In this document: positions 20,885 to 31,724 of the stretch, in pieces | Layout: every line of letters starts with the position of its first letter | Position numbering within the stretch: position 1 is the first letter of the stretch | Assembly (NCBI GenBank): GCA_023853785.1 | Contig: JAJIRX010000827.1 | Span: 1 to 60,975 of the forward strand | DNA length: 60,975 bases | Direction: 5' to 3' | Origin: Psilocybe azurescens | Taxonomy: Eukaryota > Basidiomycota > Agaricomycetes > Agaricales > Agrocybaceae | The notes under the pieces: model-generated | Databases searched by the model: none | Told to the model about the DNA's origin: nothing | Seen by the model: the letters and a program-made list of their open reading frames with translations, nothing else | Translations under genes and position numbers: made by a program

Positions 20885-22500
20885 AGAGACTCCCAGAGCT
20901 GAGAAAACACTTGTATGATAAGGAGGATTAAATGCTGCCTAACATGCACCTTTATATGCTGTACTGATGGGTTTGCTAATAATAAGTGCTTTGCACACAG
21001 CTTGTTGCCAGGCATTTTGATTCATTAATAACCAGTGTCTTAAAATGTCACAATTTATAATATAAGAGACAGTTTTTCTAAAAAAGGAAGGAGCAAATTA
21101 CTTAAGCATGACTAATTATTATTAAGCAGACCTCTGTGTTTTGGGGTCAGCGCTGCAGGGGCTTTTGAAACAAACAATCAGTGGCTGATGGCAAACAATA
21201 AAATGGGTGCCACAGGCTAACAAACATTTTGTGCCTACACTGAACATGTCTATTAGCCATAACCTGGGTGGTTTAAAAAACAAAAAAAAACATGTACAGT
21301 GGGCACCAGGGTCAAGTGGGCCAATAAATCCACATACATTAAAGACTATTTTAATAGCATTTCTGGCCACAGATATTGTGTTTGTTTGCCATCTGTATAA
21401 CAACTGTATAAAGTTGCAAAGTTGAAATGGAAACTGCAGAATAAATTTGCAAGCAAGGAATGTTGTGAACAGTGGACAAGCTGATGTGGAATGAACTATG
21501 GGTGGGTGATCATGTTTTCTCTGAGTGAAAGTGTTTAAATAAAGATATATGTATATAGAGAGATAGCAGTGGGATATGGTTTTGCAATTGGAGATAAATA
21601 GTCTCCAGTACAGTACAGATGATAAAAAAAATTGAGGATGAAGCTGCAGTGTGCTTTACTCCAAATGTAATGGGTAAAATATAGACACTGTTAACTATTG
21701 TGCATGAGAATTAACATGTAAATTTTAATTACTATGGGCTGTAGATTAAAGTGATTAATTTGCAGGACAAATGTAGTGGGGTGAGGGGGCAGCTATTTTA
21801 ATTGTGAAGAGTGTAAGCTATAAATTTTAAAATGATACAGTGCTGCAGGCATATAGCAGCAGGAGGATTTGTGGGTGTGTTGGTTCTATTTAAATAAGAT
21901 GTGGATGGAAAGATACCATTGAGACATGATTTTGTAATTGGAAATAAGCAGTGTACAATACTGTACAGACAATAAAATTATTTATTTGAGGATAATGCTC
22001 CAGTGTGTTTTACACATGTAAAAATAAATACATTATTAAGTATTGGGTGTGAGAATTGAGATTTAAATTTTAAAGCACTATAGGTTGTAGATTAATGTGA
22101 TTAATTTGCAGGACTATTTTGATTGTGAAGAAGAAGAGTATAAGGTATGAAATTTAAAATAGTACAGTGCTGCAGGTGCTGTGCATATGAGGTGATTTGT
22201 GGATAGTTGATGTATAGTGGAGTATTGTATAAAATATAAAGTAGGATGATGATTGATTGGGAGTGGACATAGGCAGGGATGTGGATATTAAAACAGACAT
22301 GGTGGCAAAGATACTGTGAATTAGTTGGAGTGGGTGTAATATGATTGAAATTTTAGTTTGAGATTGTTAATGCAAAGAAATATTTAGTGGACACAGAATG
22401 TATAGTTCTGTGTATATATATTTGTGTATTTGTTCAGTATTATTGACTGCAAGTATATATAATTTGACTATAGAGATGCAGAGTGCAACTCCAGCAAGCT
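20885..22500. repeat. AT-rich non-coding region with a degenerate ~350-bp tandem duplication (21527-22200)
   Basis: No supportable gene. The segment 21527-21880 and the segment 21881-22200 share a series of landmarks in the same order: TTTAAATAA, TTTTG(C/T)AATTGGA, ACAGTACAGA/ACTGTACAGA, CAGTGTG, GTAGATTAA, GTGATTAATTTGCAGGAC, TACAGTGCTGCAGG. They therefore look like diverged tandem copies. Confidence 0.65.
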
Positions 22501-22526
22501 GTAGAGCAGACTGTGAAGTAGAGGAG

Positions 22527-22762
22527 GGGGATGAGCGCAGCTCATCCCCAAGAGTGACTGCTATTATTATTATTTTTCATGAGGTATAGAATGCCAATAA
22601 AAAGGGGGGGATGAGCAAAGCTCATTCCCCCCAAGACATTATGATTGTGATTGGTATTATTTATTTATCAATGAGGAGGCACAAGGCGCTGACAAGAAGG
22701 GGTCTGGGGGCACAGCCCCCAGCCATGAAGCACAGGGGGGGTGAGCGAGCGAATCCCCCCAC
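22527..22762. repeat. Cluster of GC-rich short hairpins
   Basis: Four inverted repeats lie close together. At 22527-22549, GGGGATGAGC and GCTCATCCCC are separated by GCA. At 22604-22632, GGGGGGATGAGC pairs with GCTCATTCCCCCC across AAA. At 22704-22722, CTGGGGGC and GCCCCCAG are separated by ACA. At 22735-22760, GGGGGGTGAGC faces an imperfect partner. Three have 3-nt loops. They stand out in an AT-rich surrounding. Confidence 0.9.
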
Positions 22763-22925
22763 GAGCGGCAGGTCATAAAGCTCGTATGATGGATGTGGCT
22801 AACACCATTTAATATGTCTTAAGTAATACTAGTAATTGGTGTGTGAAAGCACTGATCCGGGTCGCCAGCATTAATCAGCGGCAAATTTGACTTAACGGTG
22901 ATTTAACACCATATAATAGTGTTCC

Positions 22926-25080
22926 CACTTCCCACAGTGCACAGTTATCTACTACGATAAACACGGAGAAGTGCGCGCTGTGGGTGCAGATGCGAAGCGA
23001 GAGGGCATCGAAGCCGATGCTGAAGACAAAAGAATGGACAAAGGCGGAATGGCAAGTTCTCTTTGTTCTTCCAAAATATTGAACCTGAAAGATTAACACC
23101 CAAGGGTAAAACTGTGCACAAACTTCACCTGTCGCCCCCCAAAGCCCCAGCTCTGCGTTGATTGTCAGCCATGCCATCCCACCTCTTCCCGAAGGGAAGA
23201 CGGTCATAGACGTCTTCGCCGACTTTCTGCGCTACCTCCACCAATGTGCGTGGAAATATATCGAGGAAACACACCCCAACGGCGCCCGATATGTGGAAGA
23301 ATCTCGAAACCCGCACCGACTTTGTGCTCACACATCCTAACGGCTGGGAAGGAACTCAGCAGAGCCAGATGCGGCGGGCTGCAGTAAAGGCGGGCTTGAT
23401 TCCGAACAGTCCGGCTGGACAGCAGCGTCTCTCGTTCGTTACAGAGGGCGAAGCTAGCTTGTACTTCTGTATTCAGGCGGGATTGACGATCCACGCTATG
23501 GAGGTGAGAAATATTCGTCTGTCATCGCGCGAATGGACCCGCCGCTTAAGATTTCTGATTATTCGTAGCAAGGAAAGGGCGTCCTTTTGTTGATGCCGGC
23601 AGAGGCACCGTCGATATCACCGCGTATAAACAAATATCCCAGGATACACACTCATTTGAAGGAGTGGTTGCTCCACAGTGTATGACTTCTGAAACTATGT
23701 TCACAATCCAACTTCCTTGCGAGCTGTTTCTTTTGGTACAGGTCATTTTCAAGGGTCGGTCTTCGTGACCAGCAAGGCGAGGAATTACCTCGAGAGTCAG
23801 TGGCTTAAACATTTCTTGTTATTATATACTTAACCATATTTTTTCAATGTCACAGACCTTTTGGAAAATTCTCGCTTTATTGATGATATCCCGAATATCG
23901 CTGAATATTTTGACAAGGGCACCAAGCTCAGATTCCATAACGACAACGACGCGCAGTACATCAAATCCGGAAGGCGTGGGGACAAAGACCCTTTACTGAA
24001 TATTCGAAGTGGACAGCTCAAATTACTTGGGTGAGTGCTATAAGTTTATCAGCTCATCTTTTCGCTGAGCGACAGTTATCTGATCTAGCTCCGATGTAGC
24101 TTCCTTCTTTGAACCATCCATCCAATGTATAGTGGAATCGATCGAGAAACAGTGTGCGGATTCAAAGACTCAAATTGCGGTGAGTTATATTCCACCACTC
24201 ATCGCTGAGATAGATACATTGAACGGCAAAAAATTACTGTGGTTCAGTCTGTCTTTCTTGTCGGCGGCTTTGCGGCCAGCGACTGGCTATTCGTGAACCT
24301 GAAGGCCGAGCTCTCTGATGATACCCTGGATATATGCCGCCCCCTGACCACCATGTGTGAGTGTCTGACACATCGATCGTGGTATTTGTATGCTAACTGT
24401 CATGAAAGGAACAAGGCTGTGGCGGATGGTGCTGTTTCCTTCTATCTGGACCATTTTTTAGGCGCAAGAGTCTCAAAATATGCCTATTGTACCAATTTGT
24501 GTCCTTTATTCAATCCTAAGGATCCCGAACACATCGCACGCTCGGCCCAAAAAATTATTCAGCTGGATGGCCGTACTCTGATTTCTGGAGCATTCAATGT
24601 CATTCTTCCAACGGCAAGTATGTAATTGCACGTAATCGAGGATCACATTTTTGACAATGAACGACGATCATCGCCACTTAAGAATACCAAGGCTTCTGAG
24701 GTCGAGGGAATACAGAGACTCCTATTGTCGTCAGTCAGAGGATACGCCAAAGCTTCAATCCGTGACTTCAAAAATACGATGTTATCGTGGAACTAAAAGT
24801 AACCCCGCTGGGTAGATGAGGATCCAGGTGAGAACTCACGCCACCTTTTCATCATGATTGCTGAACATAGACTCTAGACATGTACTCTACTCTTTGCCTC
24901 GTGACGGCCGATACGTCGAAGCTTCCTATGCGCACTCACTTCAGGGGCAATTCTGAGTCGGTGTACTACCAAGTGTTGTATGATATAATATTATCATTTG
25001 GGCTGACGGAATTGAAGGCTCAGATTGCCTGGAAGGATAGTAATGTGAGTATCCATGACTTCCCCTTCAACTTTCGCTGA
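22926..25080 (+). pseudogene. HSPA12-like Hsp70 ATPase, copy 1 (5'-truncated)
   Basis: Cytosolic actin-fold ATPase family expanded in Agaricomycetes. The first recognisable block is VIYYDKHGEVRAVGADAKRE (about 22945). Next are KTVIDVFADFLRYLH (23200), HPNGWEGTQQSQMR and LSFVTEGEASLYFCI (23330-23500), then the phosphate-2-like loop VDAGRGTVDI (about 23590; the usual third Gly is Arg), reached only through a frameshift. After introns come LLENSRFIDDIPNIA, DKDPLLNIRSGQLKL, VFLVGGFAASDWLF (24250) and KAVADGAVSFYLDH (24412), ending in LKAQIAWKDSN before 25080. The N-terminal ATP-binding strand is missing. Several frame changes and a TAA at 23830 argue for a pseudogene. From about 23763 it is duplicated at 48336-49860. 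Confidence 0.75.
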
Positions 25081-25270
25081 TACTATCACTGACATTTAGG
25101 GCATCGAACAAAGGTAAATTTTGTAAGCCAACTGGCCATTTGAATTGTTAGCTGAGCGTTTGTTAAGAGTCCTGCTGAAGTTGTTTACGATCCTGACCAG
25201 CTTATGTGCGATTGACGGCGGTCGGATTTCCGTGTTTTTGGCTCTTCGTTTTGCTTTTAGTGTACTACAC
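23763..25270 (+). repeat. Segmental duplication block A, copy 1 (partner 48336-49860)
   Basis: Long stretch of near-identity covering the 3' half of the Hsp70-like gene and its 3' flank. Differences are scattered single bases and 1-2-bp indels. The left junction shares CGGTCTTC between copies. Confidence 0.9.
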
Positions 25271-26397
25271 ATATGCTTGTAATTCGGAGTGCATCCAAAA
25301 GAGCACTGAGAAACTTGGCCCGTGCGGAATGGAGCAAAGGCCGCAGCTCAACAGATCCTTTCAGCAATAAAATCACTTCATCAAGCTCATCACGTTGGAC
25401 CGCGTCTCCAAAGTTGCTATGAGGTGCCGATAGCTTGTGTTTATAGAGACTTTGAAGGGCAATTGCTAAGCCAAAGAGCGAGTCCACTTGGTCGACATGC
25501 GGAGAAGGGCGTAGTATGAGTGCCTGCCTATACAAGTCAAGAGCTTCGTTGAGCTTGTCCAGTTGGCCTGTCACCTCGAAGAGGCTCTGGGGTGTTCCTG
25601 CTAGGCCAAAGAGACTGTTTGCTCGCCTAGGATGAGGAAAGGGAGGCACTCAAGAGCCTGTCGGTAAATTTTGATGGCTTCGAGAGGATCCAACTGCTGG
25701 CCTGAAATCGTGAAACGACTCGTCAGCGCTGGCTGCTAATTCGCCGAGGGAGTTGTCTCGTTCAAGATAAGGAAGAGGACATAGCTTGAGACCTTCCCGG
25801 TGCAGTGCAATGACTTTGGCAAGGTCATCTTACCGACCATTCTTTTCAAAGCGCTTCCGAAGCGCAACACCAAGACCATTGAGGCGTCTGGCTCTTTGGA
25901 AATGTGGTGCGTCACTCAGTGCGAGAGCCTCTGCGTACAATAAAATCGCTTCGTCCAGATCAGCTTGTCGGCCTGACTCCTGGAAAAGGCAAATAAAGCC
26001 ATCTGCTAAAAAGAAAAACGGGCGCATACCGTTCTCGAGGACGCGAAGAAAATACTGGGAGAGCATCTCGGTGGAGTTTAATGGTCTCGTCAAGATAATG
26101 TTGCTGGTGCAATGGTTTGAAATGATCGCAGAGCGCCGCTACCTGTCCATCAATAGGATACGTTCCTCGCCAGGCATTCGATGAGCGTGGTCCGCCTGGT
26201 GTAGGACAGATCAGAGAATCGAAGAGCTTCCTTGTACATGCCGAGTAGCCATAGTCTATGGGACAACCTAGCATCTTGTGGAGTTGTGAAAATAAGCAAA
26301 TTCGGCAGTGCGATTGCCAGATTTTTGTGGAATCAAGGTGAATATGTCGGGGTGGTTGAGGACGGCTCGCCATGGCGTGTGTGTAGTTGAATCTCAC
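25257..26397 (-). pseudogene. TPR-repeat gene remnant, copy 1
   Basis: The frames contain 40-44-residue units of the type LDEAILLYAEALALSDAPH, ARRLNGLGVALRKRFEKNG, LNEALDLYRQALILRPSPH and DSLFGLAIALQSLY. These are the helical repeats of the fungal TPR proteins often joined to CHAT or NB domains. At least three repeats survive in 25257-26093. Further upstream (26100-26400), fragments such as LWLLGMYKEALRFSDL occur in other frames. No continuous coding sequence exists. It converges on the Hsp70-like gene. A shorter counterpart lies at 50332-50535. Confidence 0.6.
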
Positions 26398-26639
26398 CCT
26401 TGACCAGACGCATTCTGGTTGTTTGATCAGCTACAATGGTGTTTTAACTAGGGTTGTACATTAAAAGGTGTGATGAAGGGCTGAAATTTACTTACCAAGA
26501 ACGATGCAAGAATTCGATCGCGCTGATAATCCTTCTGGATACGATTTATTCAAAAGTTCCCAGGCTGAAGGATGTGTACTTGGAATGTTATCCTCCGAAT
26601 CGAACTCAACTGGAATCATGTCGAAGCTCCTTTCCAGTA

Positions 26640-27640
26640 TGTTTGCTATGACAGCAACACGGTTTTGTTTTCGTCCCATTGGCTCTCCATAAGTTCGGAC
26701 TTCAGAACAGAGACCAAAGTGTCTTCTGCATTACGACGCTCTCGAATAGACCGTAGGCAGATGACTAGGACGGCGCTGTTAGCATTGTACAGTGTTCAAA
26801 CATTATTAGAAATAGATAAACACCGGTCGATGACAATGTAAGGATATTATAGTCTGCTGGTATCTGCCTCTCGTCTCAATGGCGTCCAAAATCCGGTCGG
26901 GTTGTAAACACGAGTCCTTCTCGAGTGTACGATCCCCGGGTGACTGGACCTCGTGCCACTTCTTTCGGTCTGGAAGTAAAGCAATCGGAAGATACGATTT
27001 CTCTGGAAGTTGCAATTTGGAAGTTGTCTTCATTAGTTCATATACTGATTCATGAACCAGTTGCCCAGGTACCATTAGACGTGGGCTTTTCCGGTGAGGC
27101 CTATCGAAATATGGCATCGCATTAGATTTTATCTGGCACAGGTTGAGATATTCAAGTGCACCCACCTTCTTGTGACGCCATTCGGACTTGTATATGAAAG
27201 TCGCAAAATAGGAAAGTATTCAAGAATATCCCACTTTCAATTCATGGACGATTCGGGTGCGAGTGGTGCCCATCTTTGATCAAAGGCCGTCATTTGCAAT
27301 CCCCATGTGAGAGCCTCATATGTTATCCAACGAAGCGAAGGGCCAAATTGATTGTTCTTCGGATTTTTGACGTTCCCACTGCCACTATTATGAAATTAAA
27401 ACAGATGTGAATGTGAAAGAAATGACATTACAGTACTTACATGTCCGACTGAGAGCCAGCGGACCACACTTCTTTGACGTCGCCTCCCTTTTTGTTACGA
27501 ATATTCGCAGGTTTATTTTGTCTGTCATGCGGTTTCGTGCCAGCGAAGCTTTCCGTCTTGACGCCCGAAGAGTTCCTTGGAAGAATGAGCGGGTAAAGCA
27601 TCCTTTGAGAGCGGACCTGAGCCCCCGTTGGCATATCCCG
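26640..27640 (-). pseudogene. DUF2235 (Tle1-like phospholipase fold) gene, C-terminal part
   Basis: Reading down the minus strand: DVKEVWSAGSQSDIGSGN is formed across an intron (GTAAGT donor near 27436) and matches the EVWFAGTHSDIGGGN block of the fungal DUF2235 alpha/beta-hydrolase family. It is followed by PSLRWITYEAL, then APESSMN and a TGA (27237-27239) where the family usually has Trp. Next are KWDILEYFPILRLSYTSPNG, a further intron and GQLVHESVYELM (27000-27060). A last exon (about 26650-26775) encodes a hydrophobic start and RSIRERRNAEDT. The N-terminal half with the nucleophile elbow is not found upstream. It is probably a decayed fragment. Confidence 0.55.
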
Positions 27641-27644
27641 GTAG

Positions 27645-28512
27645 GGATTTGATTCTCATCTCATCAAAAGCAAGTGGGTGGCGAAAAGAGCAGACGTGAG
27701 TCATACCAGTTGTTGTTTCTGGTAGGCATTCGCCTCGTAAAATACCAACTGATGACAGTGTCCCTAGTATACGTTGGCCAGATATAGCACATGAAGTCGG
27801 CCGATAAAGTCAATTACCATGAGCCAACGAAATGAACTTTGATTTCACTATTTGAGAGACTCCTTGAAATGTTGACATAGGGCCTCGAAGAGAGACTCAC
27901 TTTGCCTAGATGTCATCCGCGTGGCGCCTGTCTCTATTCTCCGACGATATCCGAGTCTGCGAATTTTTATCGACCTGCAGCAGGCAGCATCCTCCACCTA
28001 TGGGATGCGGCATTCCAGAACTCAACGATCGTAAACTATGCTCGACCAATATTTCGTCAACATTGAGGCCACACTTTCTGCGGCCAATCCCACAGGCGAA
28101 GCTTCCGCCATCCATGCGGCCAAGGGATATTCTGAATCATTCCGAGCTAACCTGTTGTATGCTTACGAATCTTGTCAAGTTGTAAGTAAGCCGCCATCTG
28201 GACGTGGGATGATACTTGGTGAGGAGAAGGGACTCGACAGCGGACATGTGGTGTACCATGTTGGTAGGTTGACGAAGATTGACGAAGCTTTGCGATGGCT
28301 CATGAGACGAGCTTCAAGCTTGTAACGTTTCTGCCTAAAATGGAACATGCCGGAATTGCACACGGCACAACCGTTGGACTATCTGTCCCGAGATAAGTCT
28401 GAACCAAGTCAGGCTTCGACGTTACAACTCTCAGATCGTCACACCCGTTACTCCAGTACATGTTTCCTGGGGCGGCCGTGGACTTAATATGATAGCGGGA
28501 AACCCAGACCGC
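27645..28512. other. Region without a supportable gene
   Basis: Short overlapping frames exist on both strands (27906-28325), but I recognise no domain and no consistent exon structure. The region separates the DUF2235 remnant from the left breakpoint of the duplicated Cdh1 segment at about 28513. Confidence 0.4.
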
Positions 28513-28540
28513 TACATTGCGCCACTCGATATCCGCTTAG

Positions 28541-29978
28541 AACAAGCAAACGCCATCTTCAACTCCATACTGCACACAGAAGTGACGCCTCCTTCCCCGC
28601 CAGGGCTATCTCACCCACTCGTCCCCCCGGTCGCATCAGGATCGGGTAGCAATGCCCTTCCTTCTACACCCACTCGCCGGCCGCCTTTTTGCCTATAACT
28701 CCCCATCACACTCCAATCCAGCTACACCGACCCGCTGACTCGATACTCCTACGGACGAGGCTTACTCAATGAGTCCCGTTCGCGCGGAAAGCAGGCAACT
28801 CCTCGAATCACCCCGAAGGAAGCTTCGTAGCGTCTGCAAAACACCTTACAGGGTGCTTGATACCCCAGAGCTCGCGAGACGGCTTCTATCTCAACCTCGT
28901 GGATTGGTTGAGCACCAATGTGCTAGGTGTGGGGCTTGGGTCGTGCGTCTACCTCTGGCCGGCCCACAATGCGTCTGTGTCGAAGCTCTGCGACCTGACG
29001 CCGTCAAACGACACCATATCCTCCGTTTCGTGGGTACAGAAGGGCAGCACGCTCGCTGTGGGGACCCTAGCTGGAAGACTGCATATTTACGACGCCAACA
29101 CCCTACAGCTCCAACGGACGTATCTGCAGGCGCTTTCGCAGCGGATTGGGGCGCTGGCTTGGAACACACATATCCTGTCCTCCCGGATCGCTGAGATAGG
29201 ATGGTGCACCACCGCGATGTGCGAGAGGGCGTCGCCAGCGCCCGTGCGGAGGTGTTCAGGGCATCGGCAGGAAGTGTGTGGTCTGAAATGGAGCAACGAC
29301 GGCGGGGCGGGGACGGCGACGCTGGCGAAGCGGGGGCAACGACAATAAGGTGTGTATATGGGATCTACAGCGGGTCCGGGAGGCCGGGGGGCGGGTGGGA
29401 GTAGGGGCGCGCCGATCCCTGGGGGCGAGGATAATATCCCGAATGACGTGCCGGTGTGGAAGTTCCATGAGCACACGGCGGCGGTGAAGGCGCTTGCGTG
29501 GGATCCGCATGTGTCGGGTATTCTGTCTACGGGCGGGGACACGCAGGATAAGCATATCAGGTTCTGGAATGTTATCAACGGCACGATGCTGCAGGAGCTG
29601 GATACGGGGAGTCAGGTCAGTTAGCACTATTGTATGCTTTGGAAGAAGAAGAACAACTGACAATTGGGTTTTTTATATGCAGGTGTGCAACCTGATCGGG
29701 TCGTTAACGTCGCACGAGCTCGTCTCCACGCACGGGTTCTCATCGACGACCGCGCAGAACCAGATCTGCATATGGAAGTACCCCGCGCTGAACATGGTCG
29801 GCGTCAGCTGACGGGGCACACGAATTGGGTGCTGTATCTTGCGATGAGCCCGGGTGGGGAGACGATTGTGACGGGGGCTGGGGACGAGACGCTGAGGTTC
29901 TGGAATGCGTTTCCGAAGAAGGAGAAGAATGAGAGTCAGAAGGAGAGTAGGCTGGACTATGGGAGGTTGATTCGGTGA
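28541..29978 (+). pseudogene. CDH1: Cdh1/Fizzy-related APC/C activator, copy 1 (truncated, frameshifted)
   Basis: Begins exactly at an intron-exon border: the sequence before 28541 is the last ~27 bp of the intron found in copy 2, and the exon with the C-box is absent. Fragments in shifting frames match copy 2: [105 protein letters not shown]. After an intron (29614-29682) come further WD-repeat blocks and the C-terminal LIR tail. Several indels (for example near 28600, 28870, 29190 and 29330) destroy the frame. Nucleotide identity to copy 2 is high. Confidence 0.85.
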
Positions 29979-31340
29979 TGCTGTAGTCTTGGGTATCGGG
30001 TGTTGGGTGTCGAGCGTCGAGTGTCGGTGTCAAACTATCTTTCGGGTCGGTCTAGGGTGTGCAACGTCGGGCGGCAACGTTTCGGTCTCCAGATTCACTC
30101 ATCCTCCATCCATGCACCCACCCTTCCGAGACATGGCTACGAAGAAGGCTGGCTTTGAGAGCTGGTTTCCTTCCTTCTTGGCTCTGCTAGCTTTTCCGCC
30201 TCATCCCTCTCTGCTCGGCCCTCAAAAAAAAACATGAAAACAAAGGAATCTATACCATGGATTGCAGGACATCATCGTCATCCTCCCCTCCACTACTATC
30301 CTCTACTGCCAAAATATGCCCTGCAATTCGTCTTTCTCGCCGCACATCAACTTGACGCAATGCGACCTGGAATATCATCCACAATCCAACCCAGTATTGT
30401 GCAAACAACATCGCTCAACCAACCAACCTGACTGCCTGCCTGCCAACCATGGATTACGGGGTTCGGATCGGAAGTTATGGTCTGGAAACTCAAAACATGT
30501 ATTCAACTTACTCGGTGGCAACAATTCGCCCGTCTCCCGCCTCAACCAACCATCCCTCCACTATGCCCGCCCTTCTCTATCCCCCTCCCTCTTATGCACC
30601 CAGGCCCAGCTTCTCTCCTTTCTCCATTTCAATTTTTTTTTGATATTTATGCTATCGCCTTGTTTTGTTTCTCATTTTTCTCCTTTTCTCTCGGAATGTA
30701 TAATTTATGCTTCTCCTTCCTGTCTCTCTGATTTTTTTGACCATTTCTTTTATTTTGTCTGTTTTCCTATGTCGCTTATGTGTTTTATGTTTTATGTTCT
30801 AGTTTTGTATGCCCATCCCACTTTTCTTTTTCTCTTTCTTCTTTCTTCCCTTTTTTCTCTTTGCCGATTTGCCGATTTGTCGATTCGTTCACGTTTTATC
30901 TCAATAACCTGATTTTCGTCGCCGTTGTCGCCATCTGCTCGGACGGACGCAGTTGTACGCCGTCGTTTGTTGGCGTCACGGTTGGGGAATTTGTAGTTTC
31001 TGTACGTATGTCCTCAAGTTTTGTTCCCCCCTCTATAGGTTCTCTCTTCTCTTCCTCTCTTCTCTATCGTTTTGTCCTTCTGCCCTTCCCTCTCTCGATG
31101 AATGTATTGTTTATCCTATTAAAGCGTGAATGTTGAGGTAATTTAAGTACCGAGAAACTGCCAGGTTGCGTGAGAGAGTATGGTCATAGGAAGTCAATTG
31201 TCATATGTAATATGATATGTTCGAAGCTTCTCGTAATATTGTTATCATTCTATCTCAACGGGTCTGAGGGGTTTGGGGTGGGTCTGTAGGGTTGTTATAA
31301 AGAGGTGCGTTTTTTGGATTTTATGTTGACATTCAAACTT
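29979..31340. other. Non-coding 3' flank of Cdh1, conserved between the two copies
   Basis: Closely matches 52675-53790 and then 54370-54590. The counterpart of 53795-54365 (about 570 bp) is missing here. It contains pyrimidine-rich tracts (30600-31080) that keep overlapping Ser/Phe-rich frames open. No gene is supported. Confidence 0.6.
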
Positions 31341-31392
31341 CCAATTTCATAGTTTCCAGCCAACTTGGCAATTATCTGCATCGAAATTACTT

Positions 31393-31705
31393 ATGCGACT
31401 CGGCTCCTTTGTGTGTAAATCATGGCTAGAGTTTGAAGGTTTACCCTCAGGTAATTAATGATCACTGACTCTTTATGTAGCATCGCTTTTACGCTCACTG
31501 CGTTCAGCCATGCTGCCGTTGCAGCCAACCTCCAGCCGCCTGTAAATCGCACCGCCGGAGCGGGAACCCAGGTCTTCTGGACCGTCAGCCCCAGGGACCA
31601 TGCGTCGTGGACGCTCTTCCTCATGGACCCGGGCGTATGTCTTTGGGTTGTATGCGATACTAGGGAGGAATATTGATAATTCGTTGGGATATGCCAATAT
31701 CAGAG
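31393..31705 (+). pseudogene. Kre9/Knh1-type secreted protein, copy 1 (truncated)
   Basis: The exon-1 ATG is at 31393 (MRLGSF). After an intron ending at 31479 comes IAFTLTAFSHAAVAANLQ, a secretion signal ending in AxA. VFWTVSPRDHASWTLFLMDP follows, the Ig-like fold of the Ser-Thr-rich GPI-anchored family. The Trp codon mutated in copy 2 is intact here. A one-base insertion in the CCCGGG following MDP shifts the frame, and homology to copy 2 stops near 31703. The sequence then jumps to what lies at 57795 in copy 2. Confidence 0.65.
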
Positions 31706-31724
31706 CCTCGAGGTCACATTATTT

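Larger units (their letters stand above)
28513..31703 (+). repeat. Segmental duplication block B, copy 1 (partner 51213-54980)
   Basis: Covers Cdh1 from the end of its first intron, its 3' flank and the 5' part of the Kre9-like gene. About 570 bp present in the partner (53795-54365) are missing here. Confidence 0.9.
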
